DNA from: Pseudomonas fluorescens
GTDB lineage: Bacteria; Pseudomonadota; Gammaproteobacteria; Pseudomonadales; Pseudomonadaceae
Direction: 5' to 3'
Assembly: GCF_002837185.1 (NCBI RefSeq)
Contig: NZ_KZ477999.1
Span: 1-64,000, forward strand
Length of the DNA stretch: 64,000 nucleotides
Below, one piece after another: positions 1-8,198 of the stretch (its first letter is position 1; the number at the start of each line of letters is the position of its first letter). The notes beneath the pieces were generated by a model. That model worked only from the letters and a program-made list of their open reading frames with translations, did no database searches and was not told where the DNA came from. A program made the position numbers and the translations under genes.

Positions 1-130
1 TGGCCCAGTGCGGCTAACCCGGCGTCCTGCCGGGTTACCCACGGATTCAAGCCTGCGTTCGGCCAGCGTGGTTTAACGGGGCGCCTGAGATCAAAAGCAG
101 ATCAAGATCAAGAGCAGCTCGCTTCGCATC
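1..130. repeat. End of a dispersed intergenic repeat with hairpin
   Basis: A perfect 9-bp inverted repeat, TAACCCGGC at 15-23 and GCCGGGTTA at 29-37 with a 5-nt loop, is followed by a G/C-rich block. GATCAA-type short repeats follow around 90-115. I recall this block as widely repeated between genes in P. fluorescens-group genomes, but there is only one partial copy here, cut by the window start, so the family assignment rests on memory. No gene is seen in 1-214. Confidence 0.45.
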
Positions 131-214
131 GTGGTTTGCGTTGGGCGCTACACAGTTGTGAAGATACCTATGCGCGATAGGATCACCTCAATTACACAAC
201 ACTAAAACCCGACC

Positions 215-1237
215 TCAATGAGTGCCCTCATTGCGGGTCGACTTGGGCAGGATGGCCAGAAAGTTATCCCGCGCCACCTTGTGGGCAACATCTTCAGGCA
301 ATGCATCGAGGAAGGGATCAAAACGGCGCATTTCCTTACCCAGCTTGTTGAAGCGCCCTACCACGTCAGAGCCCAGCATGAATCGATCAGGGAACCGCTC
401 GACCAGTTTGACCCACTCCGGCCTGGGCTTGCCCGCATCATCCAGCAGATAGGGCGTGAGCATGCTCCAGGACAGGTCGATATACAGGTTGGGGTAAGCC
501 TCAAGGAGGCGATTCAACGTGGGCAGCAGGAAATCCATTTGCACCTGATGGCGGTGGATTTCCTTGCTGGTACCGGCGTGGGCCCAGATAAACCGCGTGT
601 GCGGGTGGTTGCGCAATGGCTGCTCGACTTCGGCCAGGTACAACGGGTTGCGCTCGCGCTTGGAGGTGATGTTGGAGTGCAGCATTACCGGCAGGTCGTT
701 CTCCGCCGCCAAATGATAGATGCGCGTCATGGCTTCATTATTGGCGCGCGGCGTATCACCCGAGGTCAGCGCGGTGAGATCATCGTGGCGGGTAAACACT
801 TCGCCGATGCCCTGCCACAGCCCTGGGTTGAGGTCGAGCATGCGCTGGATGTGGGCGGCGGAATTCTTGTCGTTAGGATTGAAACCGGCCAGGAACGGAT
901 GAAAGTGCCGGCGCTGTTCAGGGGTGAGCTTGTTGACCGCAGCGGCGACGATGACATCGGTGGCGCTGTACCAATAGGCATCGGCATCGTCGCCTGCATA
1001 ATAGCGCGGGCGTTTGGGTTCATCCTCGTGCCATTTCTTGGCCACGGGAATGCCGGAAATCATCACATGCTCGATGCGATTGTCCGCCATGGCCTTGAGC
1101 AGCTTGTCCATGCCCGCGGTTTCCTGGAAAAAATCCACGTAATGCAGGTGGGCGTCGCTGTAGGCATAGTCGCGGGCCTGCACGGCAAGACTGCTGGCGG
1201 CGAGCATCAGGGTAAAACTCACACGGGTCCAAAGCAC
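215..1237 (-). CDS. Exported amidohydrolase family protein
   Basis: 340 residues. The start is GTG with GAGG 7-9 nt upstream. An N-terminal signal peptide (hydrophobic residues 7-20, ending AVQA) predicts a periplasmic location. The mature protein opens with the metal-binding DAHLH motif (residues 28-32), has a second WAHAG motif near residue 218 and a GSD motif near residue 293, the pattern of amidohydro_2 TIM-barrel hydrolases. The substrate cannot be read from the sequence. It stands alone, divergent from the OsmC gene. Family assignment is firm; the reaction is unknown. Confidence 0.8.
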   Translation of the reverse strand: MLWTRVSFTLMLAASSLAVQARDYAYSDAHLHYVDFFQETAGMDKLLKAMADNRIEHVMISGIPVAKKWHEDEPKRPRYYAGDDADAYWYSATDVIVAAAVNKLTPEQRRHFHPFLAGFNPNDKNSAAHIQRMLDLNPGLWQGIGEVFTRHDDLTALTSGDTPRANNEAMTRIYHLAAENDLPVMLHSNITSKRERNPLYLAEVEQPLRNHPHTRFIWAHAGTSKEIHRHQVQMDFLLPTLNRLLEAYPNLYIDLSWSMLTPYLLDDAGKPRPEWVKLVERFPDRFMLGSDVVGRFNKLGKEMRRFDPFLDALPEDVAHKVARDNFLAILPKSTRNEGTH

Positions 1238-1377
1238 GGTGATACCTCGACAGGAACTGATACGGGTAGACCCTGCCCCGCGTATCAGGGTTCAGCAGGG
1301 ACAAAAATCTGGAACACCCAGGTGCCGGCATGTTCTATTACTGCATGACCGTCATCCAAAGCCCTGTGAGGTTCGCC

Positions 1378-1794
1378 ATGCCTGTTACCGTCAATACGTT
1401 GAACGCTGAAAACTTTCGTCACAGCGTCACTGTCAACAACCACGAGCTGTTTACCGACCTGCCCAAGAGCCTGGGGGGTGACGACTCCGCCCCCTCGCCT
1501 CACGACTATTTCGACGCCGCGCTGGCGTCTTGCAAAGCCTTGACCGTCAGGCTATATGCGCAGAAGAAAGACATCCCGCTCACCGGCGTAACGGTAGAAG
1601 TTACCCACGACGCCGCCGAAGAGCAAAAAGGTAAATACAGGCTCAACGTCAAGTTGACCCTCAAGGGCGTGCTGACCGACGCCCAGCGCGATGAGCTGCA
1701 CCGTGTCGCCGACAAGTGCCCGGTGCACAAATTGATGACCACCGCCGAAGTCAGCATCGAGACAACACTTTCGGAAGGCGCCTTCAGCCAATAA
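1378..1794 (+). CDS. OsmC/Ohr family peroxiredoxin-like protein
   Basis: 138 residues from the ATG at 1378, which has GAGG 7 nt upstream; the frame is open upstream to 1330 but those starts lack a good site. The two conserved redox cysteines of the OsmC fold are present at C52 (ALASCKA) and C114 (DKCPVHK). Members of this family reduce organic hydroperoxides using thiols. The sequence is closer to general OsmC/YhfA-like members than to Ohr, so the exact peroxide substrate is open. A pirin gene follows 67 nt downstream. Confidence 0.85.
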   Translation: MPVTVNTLNAENFRHSVTVNNHELFTDLPKSLGGDDSAPSPHDYFDAALASCKALTVRLYAQKKDIPLTGVTVEVTHDAAEEQKGKYRLNVKLTLKGVLTDAQRDELHRVADKCPVHKLMTTAEVSIETTLSEGAFSQ

Positions 1795-1861
1795 CGCCAA
1801 CGTCCGGTCGAGCGGGTTATGCTCAGCGTCATCGAACCCGCTCAGACAGGGATGTAACCCC

Positions 1862-2728
1862 ATGACCACCCTCACCGTCATCCGCCCGCGCCGCGAAGAT
1901 GTGGAAGGCCAGCCTATCCTGCGCCCGCTGCCCTCGCGTGAATGCCGCAGCGTCGGGCCTTTCGTGTTTTTCGACCATATGCTGCCTACCCGTTATGCAC
2001 CGGGCAGCGGGATGAATATCCGCCAGCATCCCCATATCGGGCTGTCTACCCTCACCTATCTGTTCGACGGCACGTTGCAGCACAAGGACAGCCTGGGTTC
2101 CGACCAGGTGGTACAGGCTGGCGAGGTCAGCTGGATGACTGCCGGCAGTGCGATTGCCCATGTCGAGCGCACACCCGAGGCGGTCAAGGCCAGCGGTTTC
2201 AACCTGCACGGGTTGCAGGTGTGGCTGGCGTCGCCCAAGGACCACGAAACCGGCCCGGGCCACTACAGCCACCACCCGGCGGCAAGTTTGCCGGTCAGCG
2301 ACAACCTCGGCGTGCAGGTGCGCCTGATCGCCGGCAGCGGGTTTTGCCTCACGTCACCCGTACCGGTGCTGTCGCCCACGCTGTATGCCGAGGTGCGCAT
2401 GCAGACAGCCACTACCCTGCTGATCCCCGATGAGCATGAGGAACGCGCGGTGTATGTATTGGCGGGTGACGCGCAGCTCGACGGCGAGGCTCTGGCGGTG
2501 CATAGCCTGGTGGTGCTGCCTGCCGGGCAGGAGATGACGCTGTATGCCGCAACCGAGTGCCATGCCGTGGTGTTGGGTGGCGCACCACTGGATGGGCCGC
2601 GGCGGATCAACTGGAATTTCGTGGCCAGTGATCCGGCGGTGATCGAGCGGGCGCGGCAGCGATGGGCGGCTGGGGATTGGCCGACGGTGCCCGGTGAGTC
2701 AGAAAGGATTGAGTTGCCTGTCAGATAG
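1862..2728 (+). CDS. Pirin family protein
   Basis: 288 residues. The N-terminal cupin has the pirin metal-binding signature: FDHMLP near residue 37 and the paired histidines H56 and H58 in QHPHIG, followed by TLTYLFDG. The C-terminal pirin_C half (about 185-288) carries the second cupin. Pirins are iron-binding cytosolic proteins; some are quercetinases and others bind enzymes or regulators. Nothing here picks one role. It lies just downstream of the OsmC gene in the same direction and may share its transcript. A REP pair follows the stop. Confidence 0.88.
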   Translation: MTTLTVIRPRREDVEGQPILRPLPSRECRSVGPFVFFDHMLPTRYAPGSGMNIRQHPHIGLSTLTYLFDGTLQHKDSLGSDQVVQAGEVSWMTAGSAIAHVERTPEAVKASGFNLHGLQVWLASPKDHETGPGHYSHHPAASLPVSDNLGVQVRLIAGSGFCLTSPVPVLSPTLYAEVRMQTATTLLIPDEHEERAVYVLAGDAQLDGEALAVHSLVVLPAGQEMTLYAATECHAVVLGGAPLDGPRRINWNFVASDPAVIERARQRWAAGDWPTVPGESERIELPVR

Positions 2729-2730
2729 CG

Positions 2731-2801
2731 ATCGGGGGCAAGCCCCCTCCCACACTTGAATTGTAAATGCCTTCAAATGTGGGAGGGTGCTTGCCCCCGA
2801 T
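2731..2801. repeat. REP inverted pair (family 1)
   Basis: The two arms are ATCGGGGGCAAGCCCCCTCC and, inverted, GGGAGGGTGCTTGCCCCCGAT, separated by about 28 nt. This is one of ten such pairs in the window, and it lies between the convergent pirin and dienelactone hydrolase genes. Confidence 0.9.
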
Positions 2802-2825
2802 GAGGCCCGAACAGGCGCTGAAGAA

Positions 2826-3554
2826 TCAGCCCTCGAACACTTCATCCAGCAAGTTATGCATCGACTGGAACGCCCGCGCCGCGGTCCTGGCGTCATACAT
2901 CATCTTGCCCGGCACATTGGCATGGGGATCAGTGAAGGAATGCACCGCGCCACCGTAGCTGAGCAACTGCCAATCCACACCCGCTGCGTTCATTTCATCT
3001 TCGAACGCCGGCAGTTGTTCTTTCGGTACCAATGGGTCGGAGGCGCCATGCAGCACCAGCACTGAGCCCTTGATGTTTTTCGCATCCGCCGGGTTCGGCG
3101 TGTCGAGGGTGCCGTGGAACGAGATAGCCGCCTTCAGCGGCGCACCGGTGCGCGCCAATTCCAGAGAGCAGCAGCCGCCGAAGCAGAAACCGAAGGTCGC
3201 CAGCTTCGACGTATCAACCGTTGCCTCGGTCTGGCGTTGCAGTTGTTCAAAGGCCGCTTGCATACGCTTGTTCAACATCGGGCGATCATTTTTCAACGGC
3301 ATCATCGCCGCGCCGGCCTCATCGCCATTGGTCGGCCGCACAGTTTGCCCATACAAGTCGGCAATCAGCACCACGTAGCCTTTGCCGGCGACGCTCTTGG
3401 CGATCTCTTCGGCTCCCGCGCTCACGCCCATCCAGTTCGGCGCCATCAGCAGCCCCGGCAGCGGGCCTTGGTGGCTGGCATCGAACGCCAGGCGGCTTTC
3501 ATAGGTCTGGCCATCAAGCTGATAGACCACGGAACGTACGGTAACTTGGCTCAT
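2826..3554 (-). CDS. Dienelactone hydrolase family protein
   Basis: 242 residues from the second of two adjacent ATGs; GGAG lies 6 nt before it. Alpha/beta hydrolase with the dienelactone hydrolase triad visible: nucleophile C124 in GFCFGG, D173 in GASDPLVP and H205 in AVHSF. A cysteine nucleophile separates this family from ordinary serine hydrolases. No aromatic-degradation genes are nearby, so it is probably a general cytosolic lactone or ester hydrolase rather than part of a chlorocatechol pathway. It is transcribed convergently with the pirin gene. Confidence 0.88.
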   Translation of the reverse strand: MSQVTVRSVVYQLDGQTYESRLAFDASHQGPLPGLLMAPNWMGVSAGAEEIAKSVAGKGYVVLIADLYGQTVRPTNGDEAGAAMMPLKNDRPMLNKRMQAAFEQLQRQTEATVDTSKLATFGFCFGGCCSLELARTGAPLKAAISFHGTLDTPNPADAKNIKGSVLVLHGASDPLVPKEQLPAFEDEMNAAGVDWQLLSYGGAVHSFTDPHANVPGKMMYDARTAARAFQSMHNLLDEVFEG

Positions 3555-3597
3555 CATTTTCTCCAGTTGAAGTACACGCAGAAGCCGTAATACAACG

Positions 3598-3696
3598 GTA
3601 GGAGCGAGCTTGCTCGCGAAAAACTTCAGGGCAGCGCGTTGATTCAGGATGTGCGCGTTATCGGTGACGTTTTTCGCGAGCAAGCTCGCTGCTACA
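3598..3696. repeat. REP inverted pair (family 2)
   Basis: The outer arms are GTAGGAGCGAGCTTGCTCGCG and its inverse GCGAGCAAGCTCGCTGCTAC. The interior contains CGCGTTATCGGTGACG, which recurs in inverted orientation in the copy at 59908-60008. The element fills the gap between dlh and the htpG terminator. Confidence 0.85.
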
Positions 3697-3701
3697 AACG
3701 A

Positions 3702-3726
3702 AAAAACCCGCCGAAGCGGGTTTTTC
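3702..3726. terminator. Rho-independent terminator of htpG
   Basis: Stem AAAAACCCGC / GCGGGTTTTT with a CGAA loop. It lies just past the htpG stop and has a T-run on the minus strand. Confidence 0.85.
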
Positions 3727-3736
3727 TACAACGGTG

Positions 3737-5641
3737 TCAAACCGACAGTTCAACCAACAGCTTGTTCAGTCGGCGCACATACGCGGCCGGGTCTTTGAGG
3801 CTGTCGCCAGCGGCCAGGGCCGCCTGGTCAAAGAGGATATGCGACAGGTCGCCAAAGCGCTCCTCGTTCTGCTCAGCGTCGAGTTTCTCGATCAGCGGGT
3901 GAGCCGGGTTGAATTCGAAGATCGGCTTGGAATCCGGCACCTTCTGGCCGCTGGCTTCAAGGATCTGACGCATCTGCATGCCCAGGTCCTGCTCGCCAAT
4001 GGCCAGGATCGCCGGAGAGTCGGTCAGGCGATGGGAAACCCGCACTTCGCTGACAGCCTCACCCAGGGAGGTCTTGATCCGCTCAACCAGGCCTTCTTTG
4101 GACTTGGCGACTTCCTCGGCGGCTTTCTTGTCTTCCTCGGAGTCCAGGTTGCCCAGGTCCAGGTCACCGCGTGCCACGTCCACAAAGGATTTGCCGTCGA
4201 ACTCGGTGAGGTAGCTCATCAGCCACTCATCGATACGGTCGGTCAGCAGCAGTACCTCGATGCCTTTCTTGCGGAAGACTTCCAGGTGCGGGCTGTTCTT
4301 GACCTGAGCGTAGGTTTCGCCAGTGAGGTAGTAGATCTTGTCCTGACCTTCCTTGGCACGTGCCAGGTAGTCGGCCAGCGACACAACCTGTTCGCCGTCA
4401 TCACCTTGAGTCGAAGCAAAACGCAGCAGGCCGGCAATTTTTTCCTTGTTGGCAAAATCTTCCGCCGGGCCTTCTTTCATGACCTGGCCGAAGTTTTTCC
4501 AGAAGCCCTGGTATTTCTCCGGCTCGTTCTTCGCCAGTTTTTCCAGCATGTCGAGTACGCGCTTGGTCAGCGCCGACTTCATGGAATCGATGATCGGGTC
4601 CTTTTGCAGGATCTCCCGCGACACGTTCAGCGACAGGTCGTTGGAGTCGACCACACCCTTGATAAAGCGCAGGTACAGCGGCAGGAACGATTCCGCCTGG
4701 TCCATCACGAACACACGTTGTACGTAAAGCTTCAGGCCCTTCGGCGCTTCGCGCTGGTACAGGTCAAACGGCGCACGGGCCGGCACGTAGAGCAGCGAGC
4801 TGTATTCCAGCTTGCCTTCAACCTTGTTGTGGCTCCAGCTCAGCGGGTTTTCGTAGTCGTGCCCGATGTGCTTGTAGAACTCCTGGTATTCCTCGTCCTT
4901 GATCTCGGTACGCGGACGGGTCCACAGGGCACTGGCGCGGTTGACGGTTTCCCATTCCTCGGCCGGCGCCTCTTCACCTTCGCCAGCCGTTTGCTCTTTC
5001 GGCAGCTCGATCGGCAGGGCGATGTGGTCGGAGTACTTCTTGATGATGTTGCGCAGGCGCCAGCCATCGGCGAATTCATCTTCGCCATCTTTGAGGTGCA
5101 GCACGATACGAGTGCCACGGTCAGGCTTGTCGAGGGTGGCGATTTCAAACTCGCCCTCACCTTTGGACGCCCAGTGCACGCCTTCGCTGGCGTCAAGGCC
5201 GGCACGGCGGCTGAACACTTCAACCTTGTCGGCGACGATGAACGCCGAATAGAAACCCACGCCGAATTGGCCGATCAGGTGAGAATCTTTTTTCTGGTCG
5301 CCCGACAGGTTCTTCATGAAATCTGCGGTGCCGGATTTGGCGATGGTGCCCAAGTGGGTGATCGCGTCCTCACGGCTCATGCCGATACCGTTGTCTTCGA
5401 GGGTGACGGTTTTGGCGTCTTTGTCGTAGCTCACACGGATTTTCAGTTCGGTGCCACCTTCCAGCAACTCAGGCTTGGACAGGGCTTCGAAACGTAATTT
5501 GTCGACAGCGTCAGAGGCGTTCGAGATCAATTCGCGAAGGAAAATTTCCTTGTTGGAATACAGCGAATGGATCATGAGGTGCAGCAGTTGCTTCACCTCG
5601 GTCTGGAAGCCCAGGGTTTCCTTTTGAGTTTCCACACTCAT
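3737..5641 (-). CDS. htpG: Chaperone HtpG (bacterial Hsp90)
   Basis: 634 residues from the ATG at 5641, the usual Pseudomonas HtpG length; the frame runs open a further 22 codons upstream. The protein is an ATP-dependent dimeric cytosolic chaperone. The N-terminal GHKL ATPase shows ELISNASDA (E37, N41), DNGIGM and a glycine-rich ATP lid ([11 protein letters not shown]). The middle domain includes the conserved arginine segment [10 protein letters not shown]. The C-terminal dimerisation domain ends at VELSV. Transcription should start from the sigma32-type promoter at 5708-5735. Confidence 0.97.
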   Translation of the reverse strand: MSVETQKETLGFQTEVKQLLHLMIHSLYSNKEIFLRELISNASDAVDKLRFEALSKPELLEGGTELKIRVSYDKDAKTVTLEDNGIGMSREDAITHLGTIAKSGTADFMKNLSGDQKKDSHLIGQFGVGFYSAFIVADKVEVFSRRAGLDASEGVHWASKGEGEFEIATLDKPDRGTRIVLHLKDGEDEFADGWRLRNIIKKYSDHIALPIELPKEQTAGEGEEAPAEEWETVNRASALWTRPRTEIKDEEYQEFYKHIGHDYENPLSWSHNKVEGKLEYSSLLYVPARAPFDLYQREAPKGLKLYVQRVFVMDQAESFLPLYLRFIKGVVDSNDLSLNVSREILQKDPIIDSMKSALTKRVLDMLEKLAKNEPEKYQGFWKNFGQVMKEGPAEDFANKEKIAGLLRFASTQGDDGEQVVSLADYLARAKEGQDKIYYLTGETYAQVKNSPHLEVFRKKGIEVLLLTDRIDEWLMSYLTEFDGKSFVDVARGDLDLGNLDSEEDKKAAEEVAKSKEGLVERIKTSLGEAVSEVRVSHRLTDSPAILAIGEQDLGMQMRQILEASGQKVPDSKPIFEFNPAHPLIEKLDAEQNEERFGDLSHILFDQAALAAGDSLKDPAAYVRRLNKLLVELSV

Positions 5642-5707
5642 GGTCATCAAACTCCAATTGGATGGCAGTGGCCGCGCCCGAAAGGGTTGGCGGCGGGTTG
5701 TCATCAA

Positions 5708-5735
5708 AGTTGGGGGCTAAGACCGGGATTTCAAG
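5708..5735 (-). promoter_or_regulatory. Sigma32 (heat-shock) promoter of htpG
   Basis: On the minus strand: CTTGAA (5735-5730), a 14-nt spacer, then CCCCAACT (5715-5708). This matches the sigma32 consensus CTTGAA / CCCCATNT at 7 of 8 conserved positions in each half or better. The expected start site is about 60 nt before the htpG ATG. The -35 element lies inside the end of the upstream thioesterase gene. Confidence 0.75.
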
Positions 5736-6181
5736 AGCGGCAATTCCTCGATCTTGAAATGGGCGCGAGCGGTGGCAATCGGTTCGGTGGGAGTCGTTTG
5801 CCAGGCGGTGACCGCCACGTTGGCGACGCGCCTGCCCTGGCGGCACACCTGGCAGGTGGCGTAGGTGTCGCGAAACTGGCCGGCGCGCAGGTAATCCAGG
5901 GAAAAGTCGATGATTTTCGGCAGGCCAGGGGCACCGGTGAACACAAGCAAGTGCAAAGCCGCCGACAGTTCCATGAAGCCGGCGATGACCCCGCCATGCA
6001 GCGCCGGCAATATAGGGTTACCAATATTGTTCCTGTTGGCCGGCAGGCGAAACAACAGCTCGTCCCCTGAGCGTGTGCATTCGACGCCGATCAGCTTTGC
6101 GTAGGGAACCAGGTCGAGCAGTGCCGCATAATCGCCGCACTCAAGCGCTTGCTCCAGACGCGTCTTGAATCGATGGGTCAT
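5717..6181 (-). CDS. PaaI-type hotdog thioesterase
   Basis: 154 residues from ATG 6181. Hotdog fold with the PaaI/DUF4442-type core: N53 in the NPILPALHGG segment, H62-G63-G64, then a long helix (IAGFMELSAALH). Such enzymes hydrolyse acyl-CoA thioesters in the cytosol; the acyl group is not predictable. Its ATG overlaps the stop of the next upstream thioesterase as ATGA, so the two are translationally coupled. The two proteins share family but not close sequence, which suggests an obligate pair or old duplication. Confidence 0.85.
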   Translation of the reverse strand: MTHRFKTRLEQALECGDYAALLDLVPYAKLIGVECTRSGDELLFRLPANRNNIGNPILPALHGGVIAGFMELSAALHLLVFTGAPGLPKIIDFSLDYLRAGQFRDTYATCQVCRQGRRVANVAVTAWQTTPTEPIATARAHFKIEELPLLKSRS

Positions 6182-6654
6182 GCCTGCTCTCCCTTGATCG
6201 CGCTGCCCAGTCCCTGGGTGCCCTTGAGACGCTTGCCCATGCGCATGAATGTACCCACCACATGCGCAATGGGCTGCTGCGGGTCGTCCTGGTAGGCAAA
6301 GCCGCGGGTGAAGATCACATCGGTGGTTACCCGGTAGCACTGGGCAAAACCATACACCGGCTTATGCGGCTCGGCGGGGTGCATGTAGTCGATGCGCAAA
6401 TCCAGGGTTGGGCATACCTCGAACTCGGGTAATACGCACAGCGTGGCCAGGCCGCAGGCGGTGTCCATCAATGACGTCAGCGCGCCACCGTGGATGATGC
6501 CGCTGCGGGGATCACCCACTATGTGCGCGCCATAGGGCAACACCAGCGTCATGCCCTCCCCTGTCGCGGCATGGACCGTTACCCCCAGTACCTGACAGTG
6601 GCGAAGCGCCGAAACAAAGCGGGTGGCTCGGTCTAACAAGGGGGTCTGGGTCAT
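6178..6654 (-). CDS. PaaI-type hotdog thioesterase
   Basis: 158 residues from ATG 6654; an upstream in-frame start at 6744 would add a basic extension without a good ribosome site. The hotdog signature GIIHGGALTSLMDTACG is present with H55-G56-G57, followed by the strand LDLRIDYMHPA typical of PaaI/YigI-like acyl-CoA thioesterases. The first gene of a two-gene unit, overlapping its partner by 4 nt. Cytosolic. Substrate unknown. Confidence 0.86.
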   Translation of the reverse strand: MTQTPLLDRATRFVSALRHCQVLGVTVHAATGEGMTLVLPYGAHIVGDPRSGIIHGGALTSLMDTACGLATLCVLPEFEVCPTLDLRIDYMHPAEPHKPVYGFAQCYRVTTDVIFTRGFAYQDDPQQPIAHVVGTFMRMGKRLKGTQGLGSAIKGEQA

Positions 6655-6810
6655 ATTTTTTAAATTCTTATTAGTGTGGATGGGCAGGATAGGTAATAAT
6701 TTGGAAAGTTCCTGGCGAAAAAGCTTTTTATATCTGTGGAACAAAAGGAACTAATGCTGGCCCCTTGAGTTCGAAAGGCCAGTAGATATCTTCAATAAGG
6801 AGAAACACCC

Positions 6811-7077
6811 ATGCGCAAGACATTAGCTATTTCCATGATGCTGGCCGCTGCCCTCGGCCTGGCTGCCTGCGACAAGAAATCCGAAGACAAAGCCCAAGAC
6901 GCCGCCGCACATTCTGAGCAAGCTCAGCAAGACATGGCGAAAGCACAGGATAAAGTGAACGACGCTGCAAAAGAAAACGCTGAAGCTGCCAAAGCCCAGG
7001 CTGAATCGAATGCTGCCGCCGCTAAAGAAGCTGCACCTGCCGCACCTGTTACACCTGCAGAGCCTGCCAAGCAGTAA
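6811..7077 (+). CDS. Small Ala/Lys-rich lipoprotein
   Basis: 88 residues. AAGGAG lies 7 nt before the ATG. The signal peptide ends in the lipobox LAAC with the acylated cysteine at C20. The residue after Cys is Asp (C-D), the classic inner-membrane retention signal in enterobacteria, less firm in Pseudomonas. The rest is almost only Ala, Lys, Glu, Gln and Asp in a heptad-like helical pattern (residues 25-70), then an Ala/Pro tail. It resembles a coiled-coil envelope lipoprotein of the Lpp/OprI type in composition, but no family is recognised. Confidence 0.75.
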   Translation: MRKTLAISMMLAAALGLAACDKKSEDKAQDAAAHSEQAQQDMAKAQDKVNDAAKENAEAAKAQAESNAAAAKEAAPAAPVTPAEPAKQ

Positions 7078-7111
7078 TCGCAGGGTGTAAAGCTGTAGTG
7101 CTGTAGAAGAT

Positions 7112-7140
7112 AGCCCGCTTATAGAGCGGGCTTTTCTTTG
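7112..7140. terminator. Terminator between convergent genes
   Basis: Stem AGCCCGCT / AGCGGGCT with loop TATAG, followed by TTTCTTTG on the plus strand. It ends the lipoprotein transcript and overlaps the last codon of the DUF599 gene. Confidence 0.8.
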
Positions 7141-7901
7141 TCTGCTGTTTTCTCCAGGCTTTTAGTCACGCTGTCTTTCGCGGGATCCGGGGCCTGCATA
7201 TTCGTCGGCGTATACACCATCACCTGCAAAACGTCGGAGTGAAACTCACGGCGGTAAAGCACTAACACCACCCCGCTGCTCATCAACATGAACAACCACG
7301 GGCTGACGAACCAGGCCAGCATGGTCATGCCGAAGTAATACGCCCGCAAGCCAAAGTTGAACTGGTTGGCCGCCATCGAAATCACCCGCGCCGCGCGCAA
7401 GGCAAATGCATTGCGCTCCTGCTCAGACACATGCCGCTCACCAATCATCGGTGCCGAGCCCACCAGCACCGCGGCGAAGTTGTACTGGCGCATGCACCAG
7501 CTGAAGGTGAAAAAGGCGTAGACAAACACCAGCGCCAGGCACAGCAACTTGATCTCCGACATGCCTTGGGAGGCCTGCTGTACCAAGGGGATATCCGCCA
7601 GCAATGACACCGCTCGCTCCGAGGCACCCAGCACCGTCAGGATGCCGGCGAGGATGATCAACGTGCTGGAGGCGAAGAACGAGGCGTTACGCTCCAGGTT
7701 ACCGATCACACTGGCGTCGGCGATGCGGTTATCGCGCAGCAGCATGCGGCGCATCCAGTCTTCGCGGTACAGGTGCAAAACGCTGGCCAGGCAGGCGGTG
7801 TCACGGGCTTTCCAAGTAGCGTAGCGGGTATAGCCGCCCCAGCAGATAACAAACCAGAGAGCGGCTAGAAGGTGGATCAGGTTGGTTTCGACGAACGACA
7901 T
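7119..7901 (-). CDS. DUF599 inner-membrane protein
   Basis: 260 residues from ATG 7901; the upstream in-frame extension has no support. Four hydrophobic segments at roughly residues 7-25, 72-92, 110-130 and 190-212 predict an inner-membrane protein. The sequence fits the DUF599 family, including WCMRQYNFAAVLVG and the NFGLRAYYFG segment before the last helix. Function is unknown for the family. The C-terminal 30 residues are charged and likely cytoplasmic. It is divergent from the large toxin-like gene, with 297 nt between them. Confidence 0.8.
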   Translation of the reverse strand: MSFVETNLIHLLAALWFVICWGGYTRYATWKARDTACLASVLHLYREDWMRRMLLRDNRIADASVIGNLERNASFFASSTLIILAGILTVLGASERAVSLLADIPLVQQASQGMSEIKLLCLALVFVYAFFTFSWCMRQYNFAAVLVGSAPMIGERHVSEQERNAFALRAARVISMAANQFNFGLRAYYFGMTMLAWFVSPWLFMLMSSGVVLVLYRREFHSDVLQVMVYTPTNMQAPDPAKDSVTKSLEKTADKEKPAL

Positions 7902-8198
7902 GCGGGTCCTTTTAAAGGTGAATTCCGTGCATCCCAGTGGGATCATCAGCGAGCCTATGACGGCGGCCCCCGTTCTACCGTCACTGCAACAGGGCCTGCG
8001 GTGTCCTGAAAGATCTGGAACAAATATCAAAAACCCGACCGCACTGCCTGTTCTTTATGACAATTCCTGTTTCACGATGTACACAAGCTCGGCCCGGGAA
8101 CCAGCAGGACGCCTTTTATCACTTAGTTAAGCCCTGGCACGAAGCCCTGGTCACTCATTCTCAGACAGAAGGAACTACTCTCTATTCGTAGGATTTCA
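7902..8198. other. Divergent intergenic region
   Basis: 297 nt between DUF599 and the toxin-like gene. It is slightly less GC-rich than its neighbours. No gene, REP element or strong sigma70 promoter is seen. An AGAAGGAAC stretch at about 8167 is the only purine-rich candidate ribosome site and is 20-30 nt from the ATG at 8199. Confidence 0.4.

Noticed and set aside
218..1348. Long plus-strand open frame (376 codons) opposite the amidohydrolase
   Set aside because: Low-complexity translation; the minus strand carries metal-site motifs and a signal peptide.
3734..5497. 587-codon plus-strand frame opposite htpG
   Set aside because: Antisense shadow of a highly conserved GC-rich gene.
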